35,962 nucleotides of DNA, taken from contig NW_003116463.1 of assembly GCF_000003605.2 (NCBI RefSeq), positions 196,241-232,202 on the forward strand. Reading direction: 5' to 3'. This document shows positions 1-11,600 of the stretch, piece after piece. The DNA comes from Saccoglossus kowalevskii (taxonomy: Eukaryota > Hemichordata > Enteropneusta > Harrimaniidae). Each line of letters begins with the position of its first letter. Positions within the stretch are counted from its first letter, which is position 1. The notes below the pieces were generated by a model, which saw nothing but the letters and a program-made list of their open reading frames with translations, had not been told where the DNA came from and made no database searches. Both the position numbers and the translations under genes were made by a program.

Positions 1-485
1 ACGGTAGCACAATCTGTTCATTCTGTGTTTCGCAAGTAAATAACTTACTTGTTTTCGAAGTATTGCAATTGTTTATTATTATTCAGTAATGATTATAATA
101 CGCACAAAAAATTAATTCATTGAATTTTTATGAATTGGAAGTAATATTCAACTTAGTTTCATCGTAAACGAATGATTTCGCTGATTTCGATCGAATGTAA
201 ATGCGTGAAGCGATAGATATCCGCCATGTTATCATTTACACGTGGCTCATTTAAATATGTTAATGACGGTTCAGTGACATCGTGGTGAACGCAACGCGGT
301 AGTAGATTTACCGATGTTCTGGCAAGATCTTTATGCTTTGATTTTGACGGGGAAAACGGCATGATTTTTTTTTAATCAAAAAATTAGTTGTTTTCAAAAA
401 ATAAACTGAGCATTCAAAGAATAATTTAACATTGTTCACAGAAATAACAGCCCATTGTCGAAATGAAGCTTACCCATTCACGCTA
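1..485 (-). repeat. Inverted dispersed copy of the interior of the DNA transposon at 33580-34835
   Basis: The reverse complement of 1-485 aligns along its length with 33897-34452. Shared anchors, in order, are a GTAAG site (469-473 here, 33910 there), a T-rich run followed by ATCATGC, a GTTGCGTTCACCA block, CATTAAC...TTTAAATGAGC, ATGGCGGATATC, and CTTCGAAAACAAGTAA. The two copies have drifted by substitutions and one insertion of about 60 bp (34145-34205) in the other copy. No terminal inverted repeat is visible at the right-hand limit near 490, and the left limit is cut by the window edge. I see no conserved reading frame between the copies, so this reads as non-coding transposon interior or captured host sequence. 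Confidence 0.85.
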
Positions 486-1100
486 TTCACAATAAACATC
501 ATACTCTTGAATAGATGTCAATGACTACGGTAAAATATAAATTAGACTCTTTGGCATCAGGAGTGAATGAAATATCCAAAATATTAAAAGAAAAATGCCG
601 AAAAAACGCCGGGCGATTCTCCCCCCCCCCCCCCCCCCCCCGAGTTGTGAATATTTCGGAAATCGCTACACAAGCAAAAGACCGGAAAACGATTTACCGG
701 TACTTGAAAACTGTCCTCGTGAATTAATCGTTCGTGTACAATAATTTGACAGGGTATACAATTCACAAACTAGTTTCGTAGATTAGAGACAATTGTTGCT
801 TTTTTTGGTTTTTCACAAGAATATAAAGCTGGCAATCATCATAATATTCACGTCCGTACATCATGGAATGTACACCAATGGTACCTCAATAAACTGGAAA
901 ACTTACCTTTGCAAACACGTCTCTTATGCCGCCTTCTTAAAGTTCTTGAAATCAAATAAGGTTACTAGTTCTTCTAGTAACTAGTGAATGAGACCACTGA
1001 GCCGAACAGAATACATGTATAAACAGTACTATAATAAATTGCACGCAATGGAGAATTCACGTGCCTGCCATAATAACAGCAGCATTACTCACAGATCTAA
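486..1100. other. Gene-free stretch with a 21-bp poly-C tract
   Basis: No supported gene. It contains an uninterrupted run of 21 C at 621-641. Short open frames here show no recognisable protein. Confidence 0.6.
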
Positions 1101-1104
1101 TCTA

Positions 1105-1315
1105 CTGTAAAATATTTTATTTCAGCTGGAATTATCATTCGCTGAAAAAGACTTTTTCTGGGTGTTTTGTATTGAATTTATTTTCATTGATTTTTGACAA
1201 GTTGACTGTAAAATATAGGAAAAAAGGTATATTCGCTGGATTTTATTTTAACTGAAACATTCCTTCAGCGAAAGTAGAAAAAAAATGTTGCAAGCTAAAA
1301 TAAAGTATTTTACAG
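1105..1315. mobile_element. TA-flanked MITE, 211 bp
   Basis: The ends are inverted repeats: 1104-1127 and the reverse complement of 1293-1316 match at 22 of 24 positions (both begin ACTGTAAAATA). Each end is bordered by the dinucleotide TA, as expected of a Tc1/mariner-type target duplication. Subterminal CGCTGAA blocks are also inverted. There is no coding capacity, so it would depend on a transposase supplied elsewhere. It resembles the 207-bp element at 14559-14765 in size, flanks and terminal sequence. Confidence 0.8.
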
Positions 1316-1572
1316 TAATTAATTTATTCTGAGCATGCGCAGACATTCTGTCAATGTTTCCGGGAGAGGTAATTTTTGATGAAAATCGTGAAAAAGACCC
1401 ACTTGGGATTTTCAGATCTCGAAAAAAAATTACGTGCATACTCGGAGGAGACTTGTTCATCAACCTGCCAAGTTTCACTGATATCTGCTGTAGAATTTCT
1501 GAGAAAATGTTGGAGACGGAAAAAAGGAATATGGAAAACGGAAAATGGACATTTGACATAACCTGAATTATG

Positions 1573-1607
1573 AGTCCCCTTTTTCAGGCTGCGCCTGACC
1601 GGGGACT
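1573..1607. repeat. Two-tier GC-rich hairpin
   Basis: The outer arms AGTCCCC (1573-1579) and GGGGACT (1601-1607) enclose inner arms TCAGGC (1584-1589) and GCCTGA (1593-1598) with a 3-base loop. Both tiers are perfect. It stands out from the surrounding AT-rich DNA. It could be the fold-back core of a mobile element or an RNA structure; nothing else supports either. Confidence 0.6.
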
Positions 1608-2000
1608 AAAAAGTCAAATCTTAAAGTCAAGGATGAATTCCCTGAGTGCAAAATACTTGAGACAAAATACTTGAGTGCAAATAAATTAGAGAATTCTAAA
1701 TCTGTGCGATATTGATTGCTAAATATTAATAATTAATAAATTGCCCCAATGAACCACCCACATGCAGTACACTGTACCAGCTTGTATACAAGATTAAATC
1801 AAAATAACAAATGATGAAAATATTCACTAAAATTAATCATCATAAAATCACCAAATGTTATCAAAGTACTAGTATTATAGACAATACTTAACTACAGAAT
1901 GGTTTACGTCAGGTCACATGTGAACAGAGATGGTTTTTCTCTATAATACGACCATGATAACATCAAATACATTGACTATATACCCTAAATATTCACTTAC

Positions 2001-2186
2001 TTGAAATGTTTGGTTTGATATCAATGTTGTAAACTCTCCTTGTCAGTCTATCACCCGTCATAGTACTAGTATACACACTGTAATCACCAATGCGGAGCTT
2101 ATTTGCTGCTACATAGTCACACTGGTCAGCTGAGCACACACACACAAATGAGGAGTCACCAAAATACTGCTTTTTACATTCTGTAT
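2001..2186 (-). CDS. GBA: Glucosylceramidase-like (GBA family), single N-terminal exon
   Basis: Lysosomal glucosylceramidase cleaves glucosylceramide to glucose and ceramide. This minus-strand exon encodes 61 full codons. Its cysteine pattern, C-x11-C-x-C-x4-C, has exactly the spacing of Cys4, Cys16, Cys18 and Cys23 of mature human GBA (known to form two disulfides), followed by a GDYSVY..T.TGDRL region like the human LGTFSRYESTRSGRR stretch. The acceptor is ...TTAACAG before 2186 and the donor is CAA|GTAAGTG after 2001, leaving phase-2 and phase-1 ends. The upstream signal-peptide exon was not found. The catalytic exons should lie to the left and are not seen in 1-2000. The codons for the CVCVC stretch are an in-frame GT repeat. 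A lone surviving exon of a broken copy is possible, but both splice sites are intact. Confidence 0.82.
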
Positions 2187-3739
2187 CTGTTAAGATACAT
2201 ATAGAATACAAACAAATCTATTAGAATTATAAAACATTCAACATATATTCTAATAACTTCTTTATCTTTTGATATATTTTGTTGTTGTTATTGTTGTTTT
2301 GTTTATAATAATTGTTTATTGCATCTTTGGAAATACACATTTATTTCAGTATATAGCAATAGAAATATTAATCAATACAAACAAAATATAACAAGTTAGT
2401 AAGAAGAATTAAAAAAAAGTCAATAAAATATAATTTTTGTGTGTGTTGTTGGAATGCCATGAAGATTAATTCAAATTGGGGGGGGGGGTAAATGATATAT
2501 ACCAAAGCCTTCATTCACTATTGTATAAAATTTGTATGCCAAATATTTTATTAAACATGAATTTTTGAACACTCTTTTTACTGGTTAGAATGGTGGACGA
2601 GTATCGTAAGAAAGTCAAGGTGTGATGCTTTCATAGTAATAGTGTTGTTTGTGGTAAGTTTTGTGTGTGACATGTGTTGATTTCAATATGAATATTAATA
2701 AATATGGGCATTGCACTGCAGTCGATGAATGGATTAATGAATGAATGACCAGAAATGTCTCAGCATTGTCACAAGCTCAATGGAGATAATTATTACGTTT
2801 CAGCCTTGGACATTTCGGCAACGAAATAGCAGACATTTCAGCCCTAGATGTTTGGAATAATGTATTCTTTTGTTGTTGTGTATAAACAATGTTAATAATA
2901 GTGTCAACATTAATTATTAAATGAATATAACTTTTTAATTGGCGATGTTCCAAAAACATTGAAAAATTGTATCCTTTCAATTCATGCTCTACGTGTTGCA
3001 AAACTTGCACTTCTCCCGTGATCATAGCCAGTGGTTACAATCCCAGATCATAACACAACGTACCAGCTATGATTCCAACAAAACATGAAATTCAATACAT
3101 ACAAGCATGGCATATTTATATTATAAGCCATTCAATAGTAGACATGACTTTTTGCTTGTTGCACTATTAAATTTAAAACAACCCACTAAAAGATTTTAAT
3201 TATAACTTGGGGTGGTACAGTGTCAAAGTTGTGATCTCTCTAATCGGATCTTTGAAAGCACAAGTCCTTATAGCAATATTTAATGTCAAAAAATTAGATT
3301 GTTAAAACACGTTGCAACGTATCCCTGGTTGATATTTTGTTTATATGTCAATTTCACTATCGATTGCACGCTGATAGATTTATTTATTGACACTAGTAGC
3401 TTGGCAATGAGGGGCTTTCATAGTGAGTAGTTTTCGCAGTGAGTAGGGCTTTGTAGCAGTAATTGGTCCTTTCATCAGAGTTGAGAATTAATGTTTATTG
3501 TGCCATTAACAATTGGTGATAATCTGGGAATACCATCGTTAGAACTGTTAATTGGTCCTTATGATTGGTGCAGTTGCTCTGGCAAAAGTTCCTAAATAAA
3601 AACCATGCTCTGATATTGCCCCCTAGTTTCTTACTTCAACCATATATATATTACTAATGTGTTTCAACACAACAAATTAAACCTGAAAGAAATTACAACA
3701 AGCAGCCTCTCGGCCGAGATAGCTCCACTGTTAGCAATG
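2187..3739. other. Gene-free stretch upstream of the GBA-like exon
   Basis: AT-rich DNA without a supported exon. It contains an 11-base G run (2478-2488). An upstream exon of the GBA-like gene could be hidden here, but none shows a convincing protein match. Confidence 0.5.
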
Positions 3740-4465
3740 CACGTTTCAATTAAAGAACAGAAGATATCATTAGGAAATGAACAATATTCAAAAATATCAT
3801 TTTTCACCATAAATGATTGTGGTTTTTAACAAGAAGAAAATATCACTTTTTACCAAAAATGACAAAAATATTCACCAAAATTAGAAAATTAAAGATATCA
3901 TCATGAAATGAACAAATTTGAGAGTAATTCACATGTAGTACCTATATATGTAATATCAAAGCAATTGGACTTGTGGTTTTTAACAAGAAGTCGAAAATAT
4001 CACTTTTTACCAAAAATTACAAAAATATTCACCAAAATTAGAAAATTAAAGATATCACCATGAAATGAACAAATTTGAGAGTGGTTCACATGTAGTACCT
4101 ATATATGTAATATCAAAGCAATTGGACTTGTGGTTTTTAACAAGAAGTCGAAAATATCACTTTTTACCAAAAATGACAAAAATATTCACCAAAATTAGAG
4201 AATTGAAGATATCATTACAAAATGAACAAATCTGAGAGAGATCCACATGTTTTACTATATATGTAATATCAAAGCAATTGGACTTGCAGTTTTTAACAAG
4301 AAGTCAAAAATATCACTTTTTATCAAAAATTACAAAAATATTCACCAAAATTAGAGAATTGAAGATATGATCATGAGAGAGGTCTACCCAAGGTACATAT
4401 ACACCAAGTATCAAAGCATTCAGGCTTGTAGTTTTCAAGAAGAAGTCGAAAAAGTAAAACATTGA
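3740..4465. repeat. Tandem repeat, about five units of roughly 155 bp
   Basis: The block CTTGTGGTTTTTAACAAGAAG recurs in identical or near-identical form near 3821, 3975, 4132, 4288 and 4427 (steps of about 154, 157, 156 and 139). Between occurrences are the shared blocks AAAATATCACTTTTTACC, ATATTCACCAAAATTAGA, GATATCA and CCTATATATGTAATATCAAAGC. The array ends in GACACGGACGACGGACAA and the hairpin at 4494-4524. Confidence 0.85.
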
Positions 4466-4493
4466 CACGGACGACGGACAATCACTCATGATA

Positions 4494-4524
4494 AGCTCCG
4501 CTCGACAAAGTCGACAGCGGAGCT
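4494..4524. repeat. Strong hairpin at the end of the 155-bp array
   Basis: The arms AGCTCCGCT and AGCGGAGCT are perfectly complementary. The inner arms CGAC and GTCG add four more pairs around an AAA loop, with a 2-base bulge. It is immediately followed by AATAAA on the plus strand. It looks like the defined terminus of the repeat family rather than random sequence. Confidence 0.7.
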
Positions 4525-4559
4525 AATAAAAAGCTTAGAAAGAACTCCCGTGGGCTGAG

Positions 4560-5682
4560 AGTATTAGAAACACAGTAAAAATTAATTCAAAATTACTTGT
4601 ACTTGAGATATTGATGGAAAAGCTGAAAACTAATTACGCAAATCACAAAATTAAAATTAACAGATTTGAATGTAAAACTAATAAGGTCTGTGAAATGTAA
4701 CAGACCATCTATGTACCAAGTTTCATTGAAATGTGATGAGAAACAAAATAATTATTATGCTAATTAAGAATTTTTTTTTTTTAATATGAACAGATTTTAA
4801 CCCAAAACTGATCATATTTGTACATTGACCTATAGCATCTGTGTACACAGTTTCATTGAAATGTGATGATTAGTGTAAAAGATGAAAATTGATTAATTAT
4901 GCAAATTAGGTGATTAATATGCATAAATATATACCAACAACTAATTGGCTCTCTGCATAGTTTAGATTCATTTAAAGGTGATGATTAGTACTTGAGATAT
5001 ACGTGAAAGTCCGAAAATCACTGAAATGTAATGCTAACTACCGGTACTTGAAATATCAAAAGCTGGAAATTAATTTATTATGCAAATCAGGTAATTAATA
5101 TGTACTGATATTACCCTAAAAACTAGCAAGTCTGTACAGTATCCTATAAAATCTAAGTACCAAGTTTCATTGAAATATGATGATTAGTAGTTTAAGCTGA
5201 ACATTTACTAATCATCATGTAAATTAGGTAAGTAATATGCACAGATTTTCACCCAAAACTAATCAAAACCTGGCATTAGTTAAGAGCATCTATGAACCAA
5301 GTTTCATCAAAATCCAATGAGGGGTTCTTTAGATATCAATGGAACAGTCATGCTTGTCATGGAACAGTTAAAAATTAGATAATTACCATGCAAATTAGGT
5401 AATTAGTATGCACAGATTTTTACTAAAAACTAATCAAATCTGCGCATAAGTTCAGAGCATCTATGTACCAAGTTTCATCAAAATTCAATAAGTGGTTCTT
5501 TAAATATCAGTGGAACAGTGGTGAACAGCTAAAAATGAGCTAATTATCATACAAATTAGGTAATTAATATGCATGCTTTCTACTAAAACCTAATAAAATC
5601 TGTGCATAGGTCCAGAGCATCCATGCACCAAGTTTCATCAAAAACCGATGTATGGGTCTTGAGATATCAGTGGAACAGACGG

Positions 5683-5683
<1 letters not shown>
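4560..5683. repeat. Degenerate tandem repeat with ACCAAGTTTCAT core
   Basis: The phrase ACCAAGTTTCAT (T/C) followed by (G/A)AAAT occurs near 4716, 5161, 5293, 5465 and 5628, with a variant near 4849. Between occurrences TAATTAATATGCA, CTAATCAAATCTG and a weak AGATATCA recur. Units vary from about 130 to 170 bp. Phrases of this kind are dispersed in many invertebrate genomes (recalled knowledge). It ends at the (AC)n run. Confidence 0.75.
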
Positions 5684-5724
<41 letters not shown>

Positions 5725-5740
5725 ACACACACACATACAC
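5684..5740. repeat. (AC)n microsatellite
   Basis: About 57 bp of AC dinucleotides with a CC interruption near 5722 and a T near 5736, directly after the ACGGTC end of the preceding repeat family. Confidence 0.95.
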
Positions 5741-8349
5741 ATACTAACTGCAAAGACTCCCATTGTGTCAAAAAATTCCATCAGCCACAACGATGGGCAT
5801 ATCACAGTCAGTGTTATTTATGAAAATAATTGTTCATAATTTTATAAACTGACTTGGCAATTCCCACCACCAATTAGATATAATGTCACAGCATGTTTGT
5901 AAATTTTTAACAAATCCGAAATCACTCTCGATAATTTTGTTTACTTTGCAGGTGTACTATGCTTGTATTTGAGGTTTTTATCATTTTAATGGTGTACATA
6001 TTTTAATATATACAAAAATACCCATGAAATATTAATTAGAGAATTTATTATATAACCTGGACAAAAGAAATTATTTTTCCATGCTATAATGATAACATGT
6101 AACTTCATACGAAAATCTTGATAAATGAGATTTAAAACTCACAACTGGTGGTTTAGGAATATTAGGGATTGTCAACTTATTCACTGACATTGATTTTATA
6201 GTTACATTTCATGTATAATAATATTAACACAGTAGTTTACTTTTTCTTGTTTGTTTGTCACACTTTTTGTATTGTTTTTAACTTTATTACCTTCTACATG
6301 TGTAGAAACCAAAAAAGAATAGGCAAATTTTCTCTAACGTTGTAATAAAGCAATATTCTATTCTATTCTATTCTGTATACCATAGGGTCCATAGTATCTT
6401 TTCCTTACTGATTTGACTACACTGTGTACTTGACAGTTTCCAGTACTTGTTTACTGTGTTCTCCAGCAGAAATATGTGATTATTCGGAAACATAAGATTG
6501 TAATGTGAATTTTGTTCATTAATGCTGTATAATGACCGTTTACTTACTTAATACTGAATCAGTGTCTGACTGGTATATACAAAATGTGACCAAGAAAAAA
6601 AAAGGAATGCTGCAGAATCAAAACAATCTGTCAGCCATTACCGTCCACACCAGGGATATGATTTTACACATAGAAATTGAGAATCCCGGCCAGTATTCAA
6701 ATCATCAGTCTTCATGTGTGATGTTACTGCTATTTCCATCTATTTGCTTAGTGGTCCGAGATTGAATAATGTCAAGTTCGAGAGTGTGTCTTTATGTGTG
6801 CGACATGAACATTATTGGTACTATCAAAGACGTGCTGAACAGAAAGTAAATTTAGGCTAGTGCCATTGTCACATATTGGAGAGTTGAAGACTATTTATAC
6901 ATGAGACATTCCAGTATGGAATTCTTAAACTTGCTCTTTTGGCATATCAAAATCCCTTATTGAACCGAACATGTTCTATATTTACCAAAAAAACCACGTT
7001 GCTATGTTTCTAGGCAACGAACTTGACCAATCCAAACAAACTACTTCCTACTTAAATCGAATCCAAGTGAAAAAGAAGCGCCCGAGGAGTCAAACTTTTT
7101 AGACTATTTACCTTGGCGATAACAACAGCAATTGCGACAAGAAACTCAGTAACCTTTAGGAGTTCCAATGAAGGACATGAATTCAGTTTTATTACAGACT
7201 CCAGGGGAACAAAAAATTAAATATTCATGATGTAATTCACTCTGGTAAGGGAATAGGCAAAGATAAATAAACATGGCAACAATAACGCAACATTTTATTT
7301 GTAGTTACATTTTAGTTATCAGTGGTGTGGGAAAAGTCTATGATAAATAAAAATGGCGACAAAGGTAAAAAAAAATTGTTATGCTAATTATGTTTTCGCC
7401 ATGTTAATGGTTGTAAACAAATTTCCTCGGTGATAACTATGTAAATCAGAACCAAAACGTTATCAGAAAAAACGGCAATGACGACCATCAAAATGTAATT
7501 GAAAGAAAATAAACATGTGAAGCATAAATTTCGAATTGTAGCACAAAGTATGGGACGTAACCATTGTTTACATTTGAGGGGAACTGAAATTACTCACTTT
7601 GAAGGTGTCATAAGAAGCAAGGGTGAAAACTGTGTTTATGCTATGAAAAAGAGAATACCTTGAACATACTTTGGCGCAAAGTAATTTTTTGTTTGATTGC
7701 CAAACACTTTTAGGTTCATGTGTTGCATGATGTTAAAGTGCACATACCTCAGCAACTGTCCCTTAGCAAATGATTTAGCCCAGGCATTTTCCAGTGTCAA
7801 AATCGCGAAACTATCCGTTTTTACTCTATCTGGAAAGTCTCAATTACTAAATGCGTAACGGACCCATACACACCAAAAATTATATCTCAAAAGTAAATAT
7901 TCGAGTAACTATTTTAAGTCTAATCAGATCAGAAATGATAATTTGTTACTGCCCTAAATTTCCAAACATATTTTAGTATAAGGTTGTCACTACTTGAAAA
8001 AAAAGATAAAAAGTGAACACATATTACGAAGTTAGACTTACAATATACAAGATTCACTGGCGATAAAAATACAATATTATCAGCAGGGCAATCGATGGTG
8101 AAATTGAGTACGCAACTATGGGCCATGTAACTTAAAGGTAACACTATTTTTTGCCGAATTTATTCAATACATTTGGGAATGGAATAATACAGTAATGTCC
8201 GAATCGAAATTATATCTGTTTTCTTAAAAAAAATTACCTCTTGCAGTGCTTGTAAGAACAGTACCACAGAAAAACGCCAGAAAACAACAGAACCATGTTC
8301 GAGTGTCAGCCATTTATGAGGTCAGAGTTTACGCTCGATGCTACAACTT
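5741..8349. other. Gene-free stretch between repeats and the ANKLE1 promoter
   Basis: No exon could be supported on either strand. It contains a short TTCTA pentamer run (6353-6374) and two similar GATAAATAAA(C/A)ATGGC(A/G)ACAA segments near 7262 and 7340. A GTTGC...GCAAC inverted repeat lies near 6999-7019. Confidence 0.5.
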
Positions 8350-8683
8350 TTCTCATTGGCTATTTTTATTCCCAAATTATTATTATCTGATTATTAGTCT
8401 TTTTTATTCGAAAATGTCTTCACAACATCTTCATTTACTTCATATATTACAACATTGGGCAAAATACAAAACATATCAGCAGAAATATAATAGCCTGAAC
8501 AAACAATCTAACCAATCAGTGATCAGCTTACATCCGCTCACGTGATCATTCGCGGTAAAAATGAAAACACTAATTTGCATTTCAGTCAGTCATTGCAACA
8601 TGTCTGCTTTTCAGTTGCCTTTTTCTGAGGGACATTTCCATGTTTTATGAACCATTGTTATTGTTTTGATCATACCATGTGCT
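8350..8683 (+). promoter_or_regulatory. ANKLE1: Probable ANKLE1 promoter and 5' leader
   Basis: Upstream of the ANKLE1 start codon lie a CCAAT box (8512-8516), an inverted CCAAT (ATTGG, 8355-8359) and a palindromic E-box TCACGTGA (8538-8545). No TATA box is placed convincingly. CCAAT plus E-box is typical of broadly expressed TATA-less promoters. The transcription start is not determined, and assignment to this gene rests on position. Confidence 0.4.
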
Positions 8684-11600
8684 ATGGATGCGAAGTATGC
8701 TCTCGCAAAGGAACTCTGCAAAGCAATTCAGAGGGATGATCTGAGGTATTTTTTTGTTTTTTTCGGACACGTGAATGTGAGATCGTCGATACAAGTATTT
8801 ACATCGATCACGAGCAGTTTGTCCTTCCTTTCCCCTCTCACTCCAAGGAGGAATTATTTGTGATGTATTTTGATTATTAGAATACCGAATTTACGACTAT
8901 TTCGCCTGCTGTTGAATCTGTCGACGTCTGATACAACAATTTTAACTGAATTCGATTGATGCATGACTAATGTTGGCAATGTTGATTTGGTTACTAATGA
9001 TGTTGATTTCCGGGTGATAGATAACGTACATGTAATCAGAATTCGTATTGTTTGTACATAGACCCTCTAACAGTTGGAGGGTCTATGGTTTGTATCACTT
9101 CAGTGTTCAAATAAATATAGGGGGTGGGTCTAACCTGTCAATATCTCAAAACACAGTATATATCCAGTAATCTGTGCATTTTTTGTTTTTAGTTTGACTG
9201 AGTTACTGCTGTCACAAGGAGCAAGTCCGAATACGCCACTACCAGAGGGTGTCAGTCCTTTCCATATTGCTGTTGGAATTGATAATTCTATAGAATATGT
9301 AAAATTAATGTTACAATACAATGGAAATCCCAATGTTAGGTAAATATTCTTATGGATTTAATAATTAATAACAACAACTGGTTTTGCACTCAGAATTGTG
9401 CACATTGCAGCGGGTGCCAAAATGAACTGATCATGAAAACCGTTATCTCTCTATCAATATCCCTTGGAAGAATCACAGTTCCTCTATCATCTCTATGTGA
9501 TAGAGGGATCGACTGTGGAAGAATCTTAACAATGCAGCTTGTTATGACTTCAACCATTGGAAACTTAAATATCAAAAGTACAAACTCTATTTAATGGGAG
9601 TGTTTAAATTAGAGATTAAATTGCACACTTGTAATTACATAATAAATACCTGCGTATCATCTGCGCATGCGTCAGATGGCCATAGCGTGTCATTGTTTAC
9701 AAACAAGCGTCTACCGATGAGCCTTTGCATGTTTAGCATGTGTTGTTATCGTCGCTTGGGACTCAATTCCTATACGTACACAGGTGACGACCCTACCGCT
9801 TTAATTGTGTTCAAGTGTTGAGTGCTGATGTGATGCAAATATTTGTATTATCTCTTGCAATTCTTTTGTACAAAATCTGTTTTGGAAACAATTTTCACAG
9901 AGAAATATCATCCACAAATCAACCGTCCACAGGCAACATCTGCAACACATTTCTGAACAGGGCTAGTGAACAGTAAATTACAACCATAATTTGAATTTTT
10001 ATCCTAAACATAACATGTGAGTTACATGGGTGAAAAATAAAAAAATAAAAAGTGTACCCCTGCACCCCAGATGACAGTGGTAGTGTCCAGGAGTACCAGC
10101 TTTCAGGATTGAAAGTGCCAACGTCAAAACAAGCACCACCAAGAATCTTCAAATGTATTTTTGAATATTCCAAGAATATAGCTATAGTTAGATAGCGGTT
10201 TTCATAATCAGTTTATTTATTATGGTTATCGATTTGTGTATAAAATAGTAATTTTATTACCAGTGTGCAAGTATTGTCTGAGAGTAATGTATGGCAAAGA
10301 CAAAAACAAACAAAAAATATGTGTAACTATTATGTCTATGTTTTAAAAATACTTATAAATGTTCACAAAACAAATTCAATTATTGATGGCACATTTACAA
10401 TTATTAATTTGTCACTTCTTGAACCTTAGATCATCAGAGGGGGTTACTCCACTGCATGTGGCAGCCATGTGGGGTAAGTATGATTCATTGCAGCTTCTTA
10501 TCTACAATGGTGGCGATCCATACATCAGAGAAGAAGAAAACAAGGACACATGTGACTTGGCAGAAGAATATGGTGACAAACAATGTATTGATTTATTGAA
10601 AGATTACCAGTTGTGGAATACTGATGTTCAAGAGGATGTAACTCCAAAATATTCATTTTTACCAGGTAATATTCATGAACATAAAAGATCTAACAAGGAT
10701 TATTAGCCAAAGTGACTTTCATAGTTTTTTGTTCTCAGAATGCTGTGAAATTGTTTCATACAAACAATATGATTCAGTTATCTCACTGACTTTGGACATT
10801 TTATTCAAAATGGCAACTAGTGTCATCGGACATTTCTATTTTGGATTTAAAACAATGACCTTAACAGAAAACACTGAAACAAACAAATTTAGGACATTTT
10901 AAAAAAATTCAAGCAAATTGCTGATGTCCATTGAGCATGATCTAAATCTCATAATTGGTTATCAATAGTAGACCAATTTTTCGTTCTTCGAAAAAGTGAC
11001 CTGAACTGTAGTGTTGCTCTTATATTTCTACACCTATTTACAATTAGTGTTGCTTTATGTAGGATATGATGTCAAGTGATTGTTTCTTCTTTGCTTTTTT
11101 GTCTGTATTATCTCTTTTTCTAAAATATTTTGTACTTTTCTGTTTTTAATTTTCAGTTCCAAATAATTCTCAAGATGCAATTGATTTACTGCATCATTCA
11201 AGAAACCAAACATTGGAAATTACTGTTCCTCCAAATACACTCTCATCCAGTCAGAGCAGCCCAATGTCAAGTTTGTCAGGTTATTCACCATCCAATCAGA
11301 GACCTTCATCTCCATGTTCTTGGCAAACCTTGTCAACTGTGCAGGATTCAACATGTAGTCATTACAGTGACTTCAGTGATAGTGATGAAGAGATTGCGTT
11401 TAATTTTACGAAAAGTGTGAGTTTTCATGGGTGTACTGATCAAGGGACTCCAAGCAGTGGTTTCTCAGAGAATGAACTTGATTTGGGTAGAAGTGACAGT
11501 CAACAAAGTGTTGCAAATATGTCTACAGCAACATATATAATCAGTAGAGGCACTCCAGAACCACATATACCATGTTTAAGCTGTGGTAGTAGTAATAGGT

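Noticed and set aside
1354-1566. Overlapping open frames of 61-103 codons on both strands
   Set aside because: No recognisable domain, no splice context and no conserved residues; likely chance frames.
2580-2625. Short plus-strand frame starting ATGGTGGACGAG and ending at AAG|GTGTGA as a micro-exon
   Set aside because: Too short, without homology or partner exons.
6999-7019. GTTGC...GGCAAC inverted repeat as an RFX X-box
   Set aside because: The spacer between half-sites is longer than the one to three bases of an X-box.
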